DNA from: Stratiolaelaps scimitus
Lineage: Eukaryota; Arthropoda; Arachnida; Mesostigmata; Laelapidae
Length of the DNA: 64,000 bases
Direction: 5' to 3'
NCBI GenBank assembly: GCA_019614645.1
Contig: JABWDB010000009.1
Location: 8,723,501 to 8,787,500 of the forward strand
Under the pieces are notes generated by a model, which saw only the letters and a list, made by a program, of their open reading frames with translations, ran no database searches and had not been told where the DNA came from. Each line of letters opens with the position of its first letter. Positions within the stretch are counted from its first letter, which is position 1. The translations under genes were made by a program, and so were the position numbers. Below are positions 1-13,000 of this stretch, in pieces.

Positions 1-1152
<1,152 letters not shown>

Positions 1153-2625
1153 AGACATAACCATATGATTATTATGAGCGGCAACCACGTCCCTGTCATA
1201 GGATACCGAGGCAGGCGTACATCGCATATGGCGTGAAAAAACATATACACACATTTCATACAGACACACACACACACTCAGAGAGACAAAGACCTAAGTA
1301 GACTGTTAGAACGCTGCAGCATTCCGCTTTGCCGCTCTGCCTGGGGACCGATTGCGGATCCGGGGGCGCCGTGGGGGGAAGGGGTTGCGAGGCTGCTGGT
1401 TACGAAGCCATTGTTGGAGGTTAACTTTTCGTACGAAAGACGAGCGGCCAGCCGAAAACCTAGAAGAAGAGAAGGGACAACTATTCTAATTAATCTCTCT
1501 CTCTCTCCCACACACTTGCTTTCTTTATCTCTCATTGGAAACCATAACTGCAACTTATGGCGGGGATCCGCATTGACATCTTCTTTCTGTACTGCTGCAA
1601 TTCATACGCGTCCGTACTTCTTTTTCTTCTTCGAGAGAGAAAGGGACGCTCGCGCTGAGATACTCGGGGGTAAGAACATTGCCGCCACCGTCGATCCCCA
1701 GCGACGAGCGGCAGAAAAAGCGGGACAAAGGGGAACTGTGCTGCCGCCGTGCTGCCAAGTTCCAAGTGAGAGCGCAGCCGCCGGTGTCGTTTGCCGAACC
1801 AAAATGAAACAGTCCAATAACGAAAGTCAAAATGGAGAGTGACGTGGACCACACGCTATACGCTATTCGTTTCCGTTATGTAAATGAAATATCGGCTGAT
1901 CGCAGGGACATCAGACATATGACTGATCAGTTCGTTGGCGACTAGGTGGCATCACGTAGACACCAATAGACGATACGACCACGTACGTAGACTATACATT
2001 CAAACACGCATCACGACACAACGTCAACACCGAAGACGTGTGCGCGTCGAAGCTCGACGAACGCCGTTCGAGAGACATTGAGAGATAGCGGATAGATTGA
2101 AGGGACACATACGAACACAGTGGTAGACACGACATTAGCGACCCAAGAGGAACAGTTCGATCTTTCTCCGATAGCCATCGTATACGTCAGCAAGGCAACA
2201 GTGACATTGGTTTTTCAACTGGCCACAATCGATTTCGAGCAGACGTTCTTGCGACGGGCGACAATCTACACCGTCGCGTTTGTACATAAGAGCCAAGTTT
2301 GTTCGAAGAATATAAATGGCGCTTCATCTCTCTCTCTCTCTATATCTCTCTCTCCCTCCCTCTCTGACTCTGTCCAAGTCCTCTAGCTAATGGTGTGCTA
2401 TTGAAAGTATAGTAATTAATAATAATAATAATAACAATAATAAGACAAAACGGAATAGTCGATAACGGCAAACGAAGGCTAGGAAAGACGATGTGACGAC
2501 GATAAAAACAACAACAAGAACAACAACAATAGCTGGACACAAAGTGTATGATACGCTAAAAGAGAGAGAGAGAGAGAAATCAATAGTAATAATCCGATTT
2601 GAGCGATCCGATGGTTTAGGTTTAG

Positions 2626-2631
2626 AATAAA
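2626..2631 (+). other. Candidate poly(A) signal for Rab7
   Basis: AATAAA lies about 1.5 kb after the Rab7 stop codon. It is the first canonical hexamer I noticed downstream on the plus strand. A long 3' UTR is plausible, but no transcript evidence is available, so this is only a candidate. Confidence 0.3.
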
Positions 2632-2798
2632 CAACCCCCTCGACACAACGTGTATCTGCGTGTGCTGTGTCTACGTGTCGGAGTGCGTGTGTCTGTGCGT
2701 GTGTGTGTGTGTACGTGGTCCAGGAAATCAATTAGACACCGAGCGAACATGGTCTCGTCGCAGGACTAAATAGTCATAACATTCATTACCGGTTGTAG

Positions 2799-2943
2799 GT
2801 GGATGATGGCGGCGATGAAGTGCAAAAAATGTGAGGTTGATGATGATTAAAGAAAATCTGAATATAATATAATATATATATATATATATTATATTCATGA
2901 TCCTCACCTTTTCTGCACTTCAGCGCCGCCATCATCCGTCCAC
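2799..2943. repeat. Imperfect inverted repeat with ~40-nt arms around an AT-rich loop
   Basis: The left arm at 2799-2836 (starting GTGGATGATGGCGG) is the reverse complement of the right arm at 2902-2943 (ending CCGCCATCATCCGTCCAC), apart from a few substitutions and a short insertion. The spacer of about 65 nt is rich in AT dinucleotides. The structure would fold as a long hairpin in RNA. It is either a small foldback element or a locally templated inverted duplication. Confidence 0.8.
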
Positions 2944-4692
2944 TACTTGAAATCATTATTATTGTTTTATAAAATGTAACTGAATTAGACAATACAATTA
3001 CGATTTATTAGGAGGGGGTAGGGCGATTTGGAGGGCGGTGGGAGGCTTGTATCGTGGGACACCTATCTAATACACATACGTACATATATATATATAAGTA
3101 TATATAAGTATATAATTAATGAATGAATGAATGAATATAGACTTGGATGAGATAGGGCTCGCAAGTGTCTGTACATACGCTGGCGATGATGGTGATAATA
3201 CTAACAATGATGATGGTGAATACAGTAACATAACAGAGGACACACCACACAGCGAGAGAGAGAAAGAGAGAGAGAGAGGGAGCGAAGACGGGAACTGGAG
3301 AGGGTGAAACATGATGGACAAAATGAAGGAGATGACGATTGTGTCCCAGGACGCCTCAAAGGAGAGGAAGGACAGGCCATAAACGATAACAACAGCGACA
3401 ATTCCGCCGCCGCCGCAGTTGAAAGAAACGCCAACCAGGACACACACACACATATATATATATATTATATATATAATATATATATATGGTACATGTTAAC
3501 AGCGAAATGCAGCGAGGCGGGAAACAGATGAGAGATAATGGTTATGATGACTGAAGTTAAGCGTAATGTTAATCAACTAATAAATACCAATATAACCGTG
3601 ATCACGAGGTGACTTTACTCATTTGTGGTGTAAGACTGATGGCTGCAGTAGTAGCAGCAGCTGAGGCAGGGATAGGTGTTTGAAGACGGGTGTGGCAATG
3701 AGCTGACGAACTGAGGGCCATTTAAGCCCGATCGTCATGACTGTATCACAACAACAACAACAAACGTTAATGAGGAAGAGAACAGCGATTTTTTCCTTGA
3801 AAGGGTGGACGCGTGCTATTGGTAAAGCTATAGGTGAAAAAATTGCTCGAGTAATTAACACGAAATGCTGATGACGCTACAGAACCCGATATACGGTGTG
3901 TGCATGTGCTGAGACGGTGACAACTCGCAAATACAAAGACAAAAGGGACGACGGAGAGAGAGAGAAAGAGGAAGAGTTTTCTTGATTGAAAGGGGTGGGA
4001 TCACGTCGGTGACGGTTTCGTTGATGTTAAAGGCAACGAATCGAGAGGGAAGCTGAAACAGAAGGAAAATCATAGGGTGTACACGAGCGTGCGGGCCCGG
4101 CAAAGGGAAAATTGCAAAGGAAAAAGGTGAACACTGATAGGAAATAAAGAAAATAATAAAATAGTTGATGTGGGAAAATATGATGGCAATTGCTTATTAT
4201 TACGATTAACCAATAAAACCATTCGTATTATTAGAAACAGACTAATCATTTATCTCGGCTGTGTGCGTGTGTGTGTGATTCAAGTGAATTTCGTATAGTT
4301 AGCCGGTTATTGGTAAGGTGCAGAGATGGGGAAGTCGTTTCGGGGCCAACACCTTGTGTAGTTAGTGTTAGTTTAAATTCGAATCGTGACAATTGTAGTA
4401 TACAATAATTCTAATAATAATAATAATAGTAGTGTATATGGTAACAAGTATGCCTGTAACTAGTGAGCTAGCTGCGGTGGGTGTATGGGCCGTCTCGCTG
4501 ATGTGGACTGTTTTGCATATGGTGATTGCCATAGACTACGGTGAGACGCCTCATGACACGTCTCTCAATTGTTTCAACCGAAAAGCGACAATAAACACAG
4601 TAGCCTCTTAGATGAGGCTCAATTTGTATACCTTCACGAACACATTTACCAAAGTCACGTTGGGCGATTTGTCAAAAAAGGTAGCCATGTAA

Positions 4693-6875
4693 ATTAGGTT
4701 AAATGATGACTCAGTAGCGTGCGTTGAAGTACTTCCAAACCCAATTGGATCCGATCATGACATGGTTAAATTTCTTGTCACCGGATGTACTCTGGAAGAA
4801 CGCGCCATGCCTAAAGTACCAGATTACGTGAAAGGAAATTACATAGCAATACAAGCAGCGCTGGATCAGGTTGACTGGTGGTCTTTCTTCGAAAACTGTA
4901 GTAGTGTCTCTGCTATGTATGACTTGTTTATAGAAGAAATGCATCGCTTAATCGACAAGTATATTCCCCTCAGAGGAACGAGAAAATCACGGATCGACAA
5001 CCATTTAGCGAATCTGTACCAATCATTAGAAACTGAAACATGCGCAGGTAAAATCACATATCTTCAGAAAGAAATCACCAGGGTGACAAGACGACAGCGT
5101 GTGGTTACCGAGTATGAAATTCTTCGTAGGAATGACACTAAAATAATTCACAACTATATACGTAAGAGGGTAGTCGTGAAGGATTCTCTTTCTTCCATAA
5201 AGCGTCCAGATGGAACCTTTACAACGGACGACTTCGAAAAGGCGCAGATCCTGAAAACCGTCTTCGAGGACACATATCCCTCTAGTAGAGAGCTTGCCGA
5301 CCGTGATCTGAGAGTGCCACCTCGTCTCCCCGAAGGGCCTCTCCAACACATAGTGCATGACGTTGATGTGTGTCCTGCAAACATTCTTGCACATCTCAAA
5401 AAGCTACAGTCAAAAACCAGCACGACACCCGATGGTATTCCATCGTACGTCTTCAAAAAGCTGGGCATTGCAGTGTGTGTCCCACTCTCGTTCATCTTTA
5501 GACAGTCGTTAGATCGCTCCGAAGTGCCTGATAAATTCCGCACCGCTGTAGTGTGCCCCGTCCACAAAAAGGGACATACAGCAGAACCAACGAATAAGAG
5601 GCCCGTGTCGCTGACGGTTGTTGCATGCAAGATCCTTGAGAGCATAATTTGCAAGTCTGTATATGAAAATGCCAACAAGCAAGGCCTAATATCCAACGCC
5701 CAATTCGCCTACCGCCCAGGAAGGAGTACGACTCTGCAACTTCTAGAAACGCAGTTCGATTGGGCAAGGTATGTCAATAGATCAAATCGTTTCGACGTTG
5801 TTTATTTCGACTTCAAGTCAGCCTTCGAACGGGTGACTCACTCGAAACTCCTCAAGATCCTGCCCTTCTTCGGAGTTGGTGATCTTCTCGTAAAATGGAT
5901 AAAAGACTTCCTTCGTGATAGGACCTTCAGGGTGCGGGTGAACAGCAAATACTCCAATACTGCGCGAGTGACGTCCGGCTGTCCTCAGGGAACGATACTA
6001 GGTCCTCTGATGTATATAATGTACATAAATTCCATAATGTATATATTACCGCAATCCATATCCGTTAAGATATATGCAGATGACGTAAAAATTTATTCTA
6101 AAGTTGACACGGACCATGAGAGGGCACAACTTCAAAATGCCCTAGATCAGTTCCTGGAATGGACCTTGGGCCTTGATCTAAAACTATCAATTGAAAAATG
6201 TGCAGTACTACACTTTGGTCACGGAAATCCCAAACATGTGTATAGAATTGGTGGACATCCTCTGCGCTCTGCCGAAACAATGCGCGACTTAGGAGTAATT
6301 ACCTCAACCACATTGAAATATACTGATCATGTTACGGATGTTGTGCTTCGTGCAACGCGCCGTGCGAACTGGATATTACGTTCTTTCGTAGTGAACGACC
6401 CGGCCCTATTTGTTAAACTTTTTAAGATTTATGTTGAACCCATTATGACGTATGCAGCGCCAGTATGGTACCCAGGATTAAAACTGGACAAAGAGAGGCT
6501 GCAAAAAGTGGGGGATAAATTCGTGAAACGCGTCGCTTTTAAATGTCAATGTACGAGGGAGAAAGTGAATATAATGCCAATACTGGCTAAATTTGACAAT
6601 ATAGATAAGCGCACATATATTTGTATTGGTAAACATCTTCCCATGCTAATGAGTGCAATGTTTGATGTGACTGTGACGGCTACCAGAGCTGGTATAAATG
6701 TCTTACCTAAATTCATAGCTAAGAAACAATGTGTAAATGACTTATTTCCTTGGAGAGTGTCTCGAGCCCTACGTGATGGGTAGCTTTTTCAAACATATGA
6801 CCTCTTCTTGGCAAACACATAGCGGCTAACTCAGATATTGTTAAACCTAACCTTTGAAATAAAGCGTTATTATTA
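4693..6875 (+). mobile_element. 5'-truncated non-LTR retrotransposon (LINE, jockey/CR1-like)
   Basis: The open frame starts at 4693, just after a TAA at 4690. The first residues, ending PNPIGSDHD before the Met at 4762, look like the C-terminal SDH motif of a LINE apurinic endonuclease. Most of the endonuclease domain and any first ORF are therefore missing, as expected of a 5'-truncated insertion. The reverse-transcriptase frame follows, ending at TAG 6781. A short 3' region then carries AATAAA (6858-6863) and a TTATTATTAT tail near 6866-6875, typical of LINE 3' ends. I did not find clear target-site duplications. Assignment to the jockey/CR1 group rests on motif style only. Confidence 0.85.
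4762..6783 (+). CDS. LINE reverse transcriptase, uninterrupted 673-codon frame
   Basis: This is the reverse transcriptase of the LINE above. It starts with the endonuclease-RT linker (YVKGNYIAIQAALDQVDWW). The RT palm follows, with catalytic Asp350 in VVYFDFKSAFERV, the SGCPQGTILGP block at residues 405-415, and YADD at 438-441, which supplies the other two metal-binding aspartates. A thumb and C-terminal region follow, ending DLFPWRVSRALRDG. The Met at 4762 is simply the first in frame; the real element would translate through from the missing endonuclease. No stop or frameshift breaks the 2 kb, so the insertion is probably fairly recent. Without its endonuclease and 5' promoter it is unlikely to move by itself. 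Confidence 0.9.
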   Translation: MVKFLVTGCTLEERAMPKVPDYVKGNYIAIQAALDQVDWWSFFENCSSVSAMYDLFIEEMHRLIDKYIPLRGTRKSRIDNHLANLYQSLETETCAGKITYLQKEITRVTRRQRVVTEYEILRRNDTKIIHNYIRKRVVVKDSLSSIKRPDGTFTTDDFEKAQILKTVFEDTYPSSRELADRDLRVPPRLPEGPLQHIVHDVDVCPANILAHLKKLQSKTSTTPDGIPSYVFKKLGIAVCVPLSFIFRQSLDRSEVPDKFRTAVVCPVHKKGHTAEPTNKRPVSLTVVACKILESIICKSVYENANKQGLISNAQFAYRPGRSTTLQLLETQFDWARYVNRSNRFDVVYFDFKSAFERVTHSKLLKILPFFGVGDLLVKWIKDFLRDRTFRVRVNSKYSNTARVTSGCPQGTILGPLMYIMYINSIMYILPQSISVKIYADDVKIYSKVDTDHERAQLQNALDQFLEWTLGLDLKLSIEKCAVLHFGHGNPKHVYRIGGHPLRSAETMRDLGVITSTTLKYTDHVTDVVLRATRRANWILRSFVVNDPALFVKLFKIYVEPIMTYAAPVWYPGLKLDKERLQKVGDKFVKRVAFKCQCTREKVNIMPILAKFDNIDKRTYICIGKHLPMLMSAMFDVTVTATRAGINVLPKFIAKKQCVNDLFPWRVSRALRDG

Positions 6876-7437
6876 TAAATAATGGCAAAGTTTATCGAAA
6901 GTATCCGTACAGTGACTGAGCTACTTTCACACACAGGTTCATCAGTTTCACGCTGTGCACGCTACGTAGTTCTAAGTGACTTGACACATTAATATCAATG
7001 GTGTCCATTCGGTTCGAATCTAGTCGGCCACTGCACCGATGTCAGACAATTAGCAAATATATTAGTATATACAATGTAATATAAATGGTGGATTACAGTA
7101 ATGGTTAAGTTCCCGTAATAAAGTATTGCTAAAAGAGTGTCACAAGTGTTTAGAACATTAGAACATAATCGTTTGTGGATATAACACAAGCGGGCATAAC
7201 CTGCCTGTACAGCATTTTATTAATATGCTTTAATAATTCGGTGATGATGAACTGCCCAGTCGACAGAAGTACTCGCAGTTCACGAGACAGTAAAGTCCAC
7301 TCGAGAGTGCAGCAGCAGCAGTAGCCTAGAGAGACGCGTAACCGCGAGTAGCTCAGTAGCTCATGAGGTGTAAAGGTCCCCTCGCTCTACGAAGAGTCTG
7401 CGACTTAAGGCGAACATAGCGCTGAAAGCAGCGTTCC
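6876..7437. other. Intergenic DNA without recognised features
   Basis: I see no gene here. A tRNA B-box-like string (CGGTTCGAATC) occurs near 7014 and a TAGCTCAGTAGCTC string near 7349. Neither has a matching partner box at the right spacing. Confidence 0.5.
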
Positions 7438-7450
7438 GGATAATCGGTTC

Positions 7451-7636
7451 AGATTAAACTTTTTCGGGCTGACTCTCAGCCAACATTTAACGTCCACGGT
7501 ACCGCTTTCGCATTGCTTCGTAAGACGGACCCCTTGAAAATGCAAATGTGCAACGGTGGGGATCGAACCTGCGCACCTACGTGTCTCCCCCGATTGCGAG
7601 GCGCACACGAATGCACCACGCCACCGGGCTTGGAAG
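7451..7636 (-). mobile_element. tRNA-derived SINE with 13-bp target-site duplications
   Basis: Read on the minus strand, the element begins near an A-box-like stretch (AGCCCGGTGGCGTGG). About 50 nt later it has a clear B box (GCAGGTTCGATCCCC), so its head resembles a tRNA gene and could recruit RNA polymerase III. A tRNA-unrelated body follows and ends near AGCCCGAAAAAGTTTAATC. Perfect direct repeats GGATAATCGGTTC at 7438-7450 and 7637-7649 bracket it exactly, the signature of target-primed insertion. A related copy lies at 29443-29634 on the other strand. Confidence 0.85.
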
Positions 7637-7740
7637 GGATAATCGGTTCGCGGCGGTATATTCGAATGGGATACTCCAATGGCAATTTTGGCGTGGTCAG
7701 ATTGACATGGCATTGAAGTATCCTCTTCATATGCAATAGT

Positions 7741-9105
7741 CTAACAGATATCGCCTTCACCGATCTTGAGCAAAGCAAAGTTTATATAAACAATGAACAT
7801 AAAGGGAATAAAATGAATATTAAACACAGAGCCCTGAGGCGTTCCAATGTTAGCCTCGTCCCAGGAGCGGGATACGACACAACCACTTAAACTGCCTGCC
7901 TGCCTTCTCCTGGTGATGTGTGACCTGAACCCGTCTACGGTAGTCGGCACACAGCTAAGACATTCGGGCATTTGTAGAAGCGTCCCATATCGTAAGCAAT
8001 TGAAGGCCGCCGCTGCATCCAACTGCACCCCAAGACAAAGCCGCTTCTGCCTGAAAAGAATTTGGCAGCCTAAAGAGGGGTTCCAAGCCTCCTCATCAAT
8101 AGCTTCTCGAAACCTTCCGACAGGTAATCGACGAGGGCCATTGGCCTGTCATTGGCAGCCTGAGTGCGCTAGCCCTTGTTCTTGAACCGAGGAATTATTT
8201 TCGTATCCTTCAGATTTCTAGGGAATGACGCCGTACTCAAGGGCCGGTTAAGGATTATAGACAGCGGGTGCACAATAGCTAGTGCGGCTAATTCCTGACC
8301 GGGGTATCCTCTATCGGCCTAGTAGCTGCCAACTCAGACCGAACATCTTCCTCGATGTTAAGGGAGGTAGCAGCACAGCTCCGATTGTTGCAAAGTGACT
8401 GCTAGGCTCACCCGCTACGGCCTGAGAACTCTGCAGCTGCTGACCTGAATCAAGGTCAAGTGTGGGTGGCAGAGACGCGTTCGATTTGTCGCTGCTGCAG
8501 GATGCACCGATAAGCTTCCACAGCCGACTGGTGCCCTCCTTCAACTCAAAGAAACGGTTTCTACAGAAAGAAGTCTTGGTAAGTCGTAGAACCTGTATGG
8601 GCCGACGAAGCGCGGTGCAATCGATTGCCTTAGAATGGTCGGGGCCGCATCGACGAAATTTTCTGTACAACTTGTTGGCGTTCCGCCTAGATCAGTTGTG
8701 AATTCGAACCTACCTGAAGCAGAGGAGGAACTCACGCGAAACGCAACTTCGAAACATGCTCACGAAAAGTCTGAGAATGCACTAATAATGAACTAATAAT
8801 CGTTTTGTTGCACGCTTAACCATGGAACAAGCACAGGCCACAAAACCTTTGCATTTCACTTAGCCTCGGGTGACAAACCCCCACGACGCGCCAGCCATCT
8901 GAACACCTATCAGGAAGTCCTCCAGAGTTCGCATCTCTCGATCAAACCTTCTGCTGAAACTCAACGAATAAGGCAACAATGTACTCATCCCCGATGGCCA
9001 GTTCGGTAGAAAATCGTGTCCAAACGAGTTATTTCTTTCTCGAGTGACCCAAAGAGCACGAACTTCCGCTTTCGCTGATCTAATAGATAGGGGAGTAAAT
9101 AACAT
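7741..9105 (-). pseudogene. Decayed LINE reverse-transcriptase remnant
   Basis: Several broken minus-strand frames spell LINE RT blocks in the right order. Near 8500-8560 there is a pre-RT segment with SRLWKLIGAS. Near 8200-8300 a block resembles the usual SFPRNLKDTKIIPRFKN. Near 7980-8030 a QLDAAAAFNCL stretch stands in for the first catalytic motif. Near 7820-7860 GTPQGSVFN resembles the PQGSVL motif, followed by MFIVYIN. Stops and frameshifts separate these pieces. The motifs differ from the LINE at 4693-6875, so it represents another lineage. The right boundary is approximate. Confidence 0.65.
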
Positions 9106-9950
9106 CCGCGCAGATTAATATACGTTTACCCTTATCTCGGCGTATCCAGTGGGCGATGGCTGCTCACCATTCACTGATCAACTATTCCACAAGGCCATTT
9201 GCATTTGCTCATCTGCTAGAGGTGGTGGTGCCAGTTCGATCAGCTTGCGACGATGATGACTGGTCAACCCTGCCAGTTTAACTAGTCTGTACCATCTAGT
9301 AGAAATAACTCGCCGCGATTTCTTCAGCTCGACCTCGTGTAAATTTTAGAAGAAGTGTTCTTTTTTTTGCACGGGAAAAGGTTTATGGGAATTGAATTCT
9401 TGTTGTAAATTGTCTGGGGAACGTCACGAGATGTTTCGTTGCTATCGTAGACATGCGCAGGTCGATACTCGCGAATCCTTTCCGATCGCCCCGTTGGACA
9501 CTAATCCCTGTGTTTGGTGGGTATATAAATAGACCCATGTTATTCGTTTTGAGCCTGGGTACGTACCTTGACAGACTTTCGACAAAGAGGGTTCTATTAA
9601 CTTATAGACGTGGTGTGAGCCGGCAACGATTTCATCGATTGTTGGTAAAATAAAAATGTCAAATAAACCCCCCCAATCAACAGGCCAATGTATATATGAG
9701 CAAATCACATTCGCTGCAAGTGCATACGTCTCCGGTAGTTAGTCGAGGACTCGAACTGATCGGTACTCTCGTCTTCACAGGCTAGGCCTTTATAGACGTC
9801 GGCTTAGCGGGACGACCCTAGTTAAGTTTCGGACGTTCTAAACAGTTTGTGTGTCGGTTAGGAAGCATATGTATACTTCCCTGAGGAGGTACACATCTCG
9901 CTCTCCCAGAAAAGCAAACACAGGTAGCTGAACTAGACAGTTTCAAATCT

Positions 9951-10003
9951 ATTCAAACATACAATAATTAGGAATTATTTCTAGGGATTATTGGGGGGGG
10001 GGG
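9951..10003 (+). repeat. Dispersed ~40-nt repeat, copy 1, followed by a G run
   Basis: The unit begins ATTCAAACATACAATAATTA, continues with GGAATTATTTCTAGGGATTA and runs into eleven G residues. Three further copies occur at 42781-42819, 43583-43632 (opposite strand) and 46666-46690. I do not recognise the family. Confidence 0.8.
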
Positions 10004-13000
10004 ATTAACTGGGACCGGGGCTAAGGTCTGCACAGTGAGGGATAGGTGTTGCAGAAGGAAAGATCCTGCGCGCTAGACAGTTTGTTTAGTCAATAGAAAG
10101 GTAAGTAGCCGAAGCCCTTCCCCCACAATCGGACTAAGATATATAGTGACCTGTTCTATATATATATATATATATACTCGTACTTTTGTCGTGACATATG
10201 ACATATGTTGAATATTTAGGAGTTGAGCTAACATGGAGAACTAGAAATGATATCCACCCCTTCAGCACATATCTCTGCGCCACTGACCGTTAATAGACGA
10301 CGAAACGGAACTCTGAACTCTGAATTTTGCTCCCACAGATCCTAACGGAGGCGATATTCTACTATCGGCCAGTGTATGCCGCGTATGTTACGTACTTACG
10401 ATTCCATTGAGTGTGTGTGTGCGAGTGCGCTAACGACAGGAAACACGAAGTTGTAGTAGTGCTCTCCCTCGCTGATTAAATGAATTGATCGGCCAGCGAA
10501 CTCAACTCAGTAAATCGTGACATTTATTTTGCTCAAGTTAATAATAGCCGCATTCAGCGTCCGAGGTCTGTTATGCACGTGAGGTTCGAGTTGCTCAATT
10601 GAAAGCTTCGCCCCATCTCTGATCATCTGAGCCAGACATTGGAAATTAATTTAGAGTGAACCGAATGCCGCATTTCAAATATCTCCCGATTTCTTTCAAC
10701 TCAACCGGTGTAACTGTTTGCTGCCCTTCAACGACGACGGCCGACTCTCGGCATCGGCCTCTGCGTGAGTAGACTTCAAACCATTGAGGGCAGATTCAAC
10801 TGGGATCAACTCAAGTGTCCGACATTTGAACCACGCGCTACAGTCAAGTGCATTATCCATTCCATGGGAGGTTTCTTGCTGCTGGGATATTTTAGCCAAT
10901 ACTGGAAAAGTACCTATGACTCACGTGCAAACCATTTTTTTCACGGCTAATCCTTGGGATATGTTGTTATTAGCAAGGAATAGGTAGCGTTCACCCCTTG
11001 AGTATCTCACGTATGACACACACTATATGACGACTACAAATTTAGCGCTTGTGATACAGCGCTGATTATCAACACGACACTCCTATCGGCCAGCTAATAC
11101 AGGTCACATCTGCTGGGTGAATGTCCACCCGCAATGTTTACCCTGACACACCCTTTTGCTTAACGGCTTACCAAAGGCAACGCGAGACTCTCCGTATGAG
11201 TTACAACATGAGAACGACGAGTAAAATCGCACTTCCCGATACGACTATCAGGTCGGTTTCGGCCATACGCATTAATTATTCGCGCGCAATCCACGATTCG
11301 TGACAACACAGCGTATACATACTACGTAGGCCACAATACTCAACAATACCGCCACCCTTAATTTTCCACCTCATTTCGTTATAAAGTAGCAGAAACTAGA
11401 AAAAACATCACACGAAGCATCGTACACTGTAACATGAACGTGTTTTATTTTTTGTTTAATTACTACTGTTGTTGCTCTTGTTGTTGTTGTTATCGATTAG
11501 TTTATGTTCATATCTGTGTACGCCTGTAACCGTCTGCTTATGTGCTTAGATGTGTGTCTGTGTGTAGTGTGTGTGTGTTTGTTTGTGTGTGTGTGACACT
11601 CTGTATGATAGAAACCGCTGGACTTTCCCCGTCACGAACGAAACGTCAACGAAACGAAATGGTCACGCCATATTGTTACGTGACAGTCACGCCAGATATT
11701 TAGCTACGAGGTAACGAACGACGTTCAATATGCATTATATATATATATATATATATTTGCTTGTTTTTGCCTCATATATATAAGTACATTTTACAGCAGC
11801 ACAAGTCGACCGTTCTTTGTTGTTTCGCCCATTCTGTCTGTGTAACAAGTTGCTGGTTAAGTCAAGCAGCGCTTCATTAGACTGGCCGGCCGCTAACGGC
11901 AGCAGAGGGTCAACACTTGGAAAAAGTCCTGTTGGGACCTGTTTGACTCGTACGCAATATTATGTATTTATATATATATATTTATATATATATATATATA
12001 TGTGTGGTGTCATAAGAATAATAATAGATAATTACATAGTTTTTCCAAATATCTCTTCCATGTATATATATATATATATAGGCGATATACGCTTCGGCGT
12101 TCCTCTCTTTCCCTCTCTCTCTCTCTTCTGCGCTCTCTCCCAGACTGACCCATTTGTCTGGGGCTATTCGAGCGTAAGCATTCTTTTCCAGTGTCCACCA
12201 TCCAATTAAATTAGTTGTTATATAGTATTATAACTATCATTATGATTACTGAGTGCTGAGTGTATTACAAAATTTAGTTTACATACTCGACTCGATCCGC
12301 GCACCGCGTAGCTCTACATCCTGTCCCGTCTTGCGTTCGATTTATCCTCGGTACACCTGTGTATTTAGGCATTCGCAAGGAGCGCTGTTGTTTTCGTCCA
12401 ACCAATGTGAGAACACATGTATATTCGCGTACTTCTGCTCAATCTACGTCCATACCATGTCGTTTATTGTTGCGTGCTATCAAATATTATCCTCAAGTTG
12501 TTATCAGCAATAGATCGATCGATGTTGGTAATTAAACATCCACGAGTCAGCCAACAGCGTAACTACCTCGTTCCCCCGCATTAACGGGCGGATCATTACG
12601 TTAAGTCATCAGGTTACATTCATTCCATTAACTCCAGTTAGCACGACACACTAAATAGATAATCCCACTATATATCATGTGAGGATTCTCAGCGAACGAC
12701 CACTAATCATAACTGCCAACCACAATCAGCACTCGAATTTCTTTCCGCAGGAAACACTCGCACTTGTTATATGCCTCGTCCCTTCCAATCTGAGCTCTAA
12801 TTTGTCACTCATCTGTTTTGCGCGTGTAGTATTTTTAATTATTGTTATTATTATGACAACCTTAAACTGACCGCCCGCCAGGGATAACGCATTTGCTGTG
12901 TGGTTGCTTACGCATATATATATATATATATATGCGCTTTTTAAACTGTCGGTAAACTTCTTGTCAAGCTTATCAGCGCTGTTCGCTCTATGCGCGTCTC

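Larger units (their letters stand above)
1153..4692. other. Rab7 3' UTR and intergenic DNA
   Basis: No convincing gene is seen in this 3.5-kb stretch. Open frames here are short, overlap each other on both strands and run through simple repeats. It holds CT/GA tracts (about 1496-1508, 2329-2365, 2561-2577, 3254-3280), AT tracts (about 2870-2895, 3455-3488), CA/GT runs and one strong inverted repeat at 2799-2943. The proximal part is presumably Rab7 3' UTR; a canonical AATAAA lies at 2626-2631. Confidence 0.6.

Noticed and set aside
1411..1842. 143-codon plus-strand and overlapping minus-strand frames after Rab7
   Set aside because: They run through CT and TTC repeats in the Rab7 3' region, and none has family features.
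7340..7450. Strings resembling tRNA A boxes (TAGCTCAGTAGCTC)
   Set aside because: No B box at suitable spacing and no cloverleaf; not called as a tRNA gene.
9730..9810. tRNA-like B box on the minus strand (AGTTCGAGTCCTCG)
   Set aside because: The upstream region does not form a convincing A box or acceptor stem, and no repeats of it were seen in the window.
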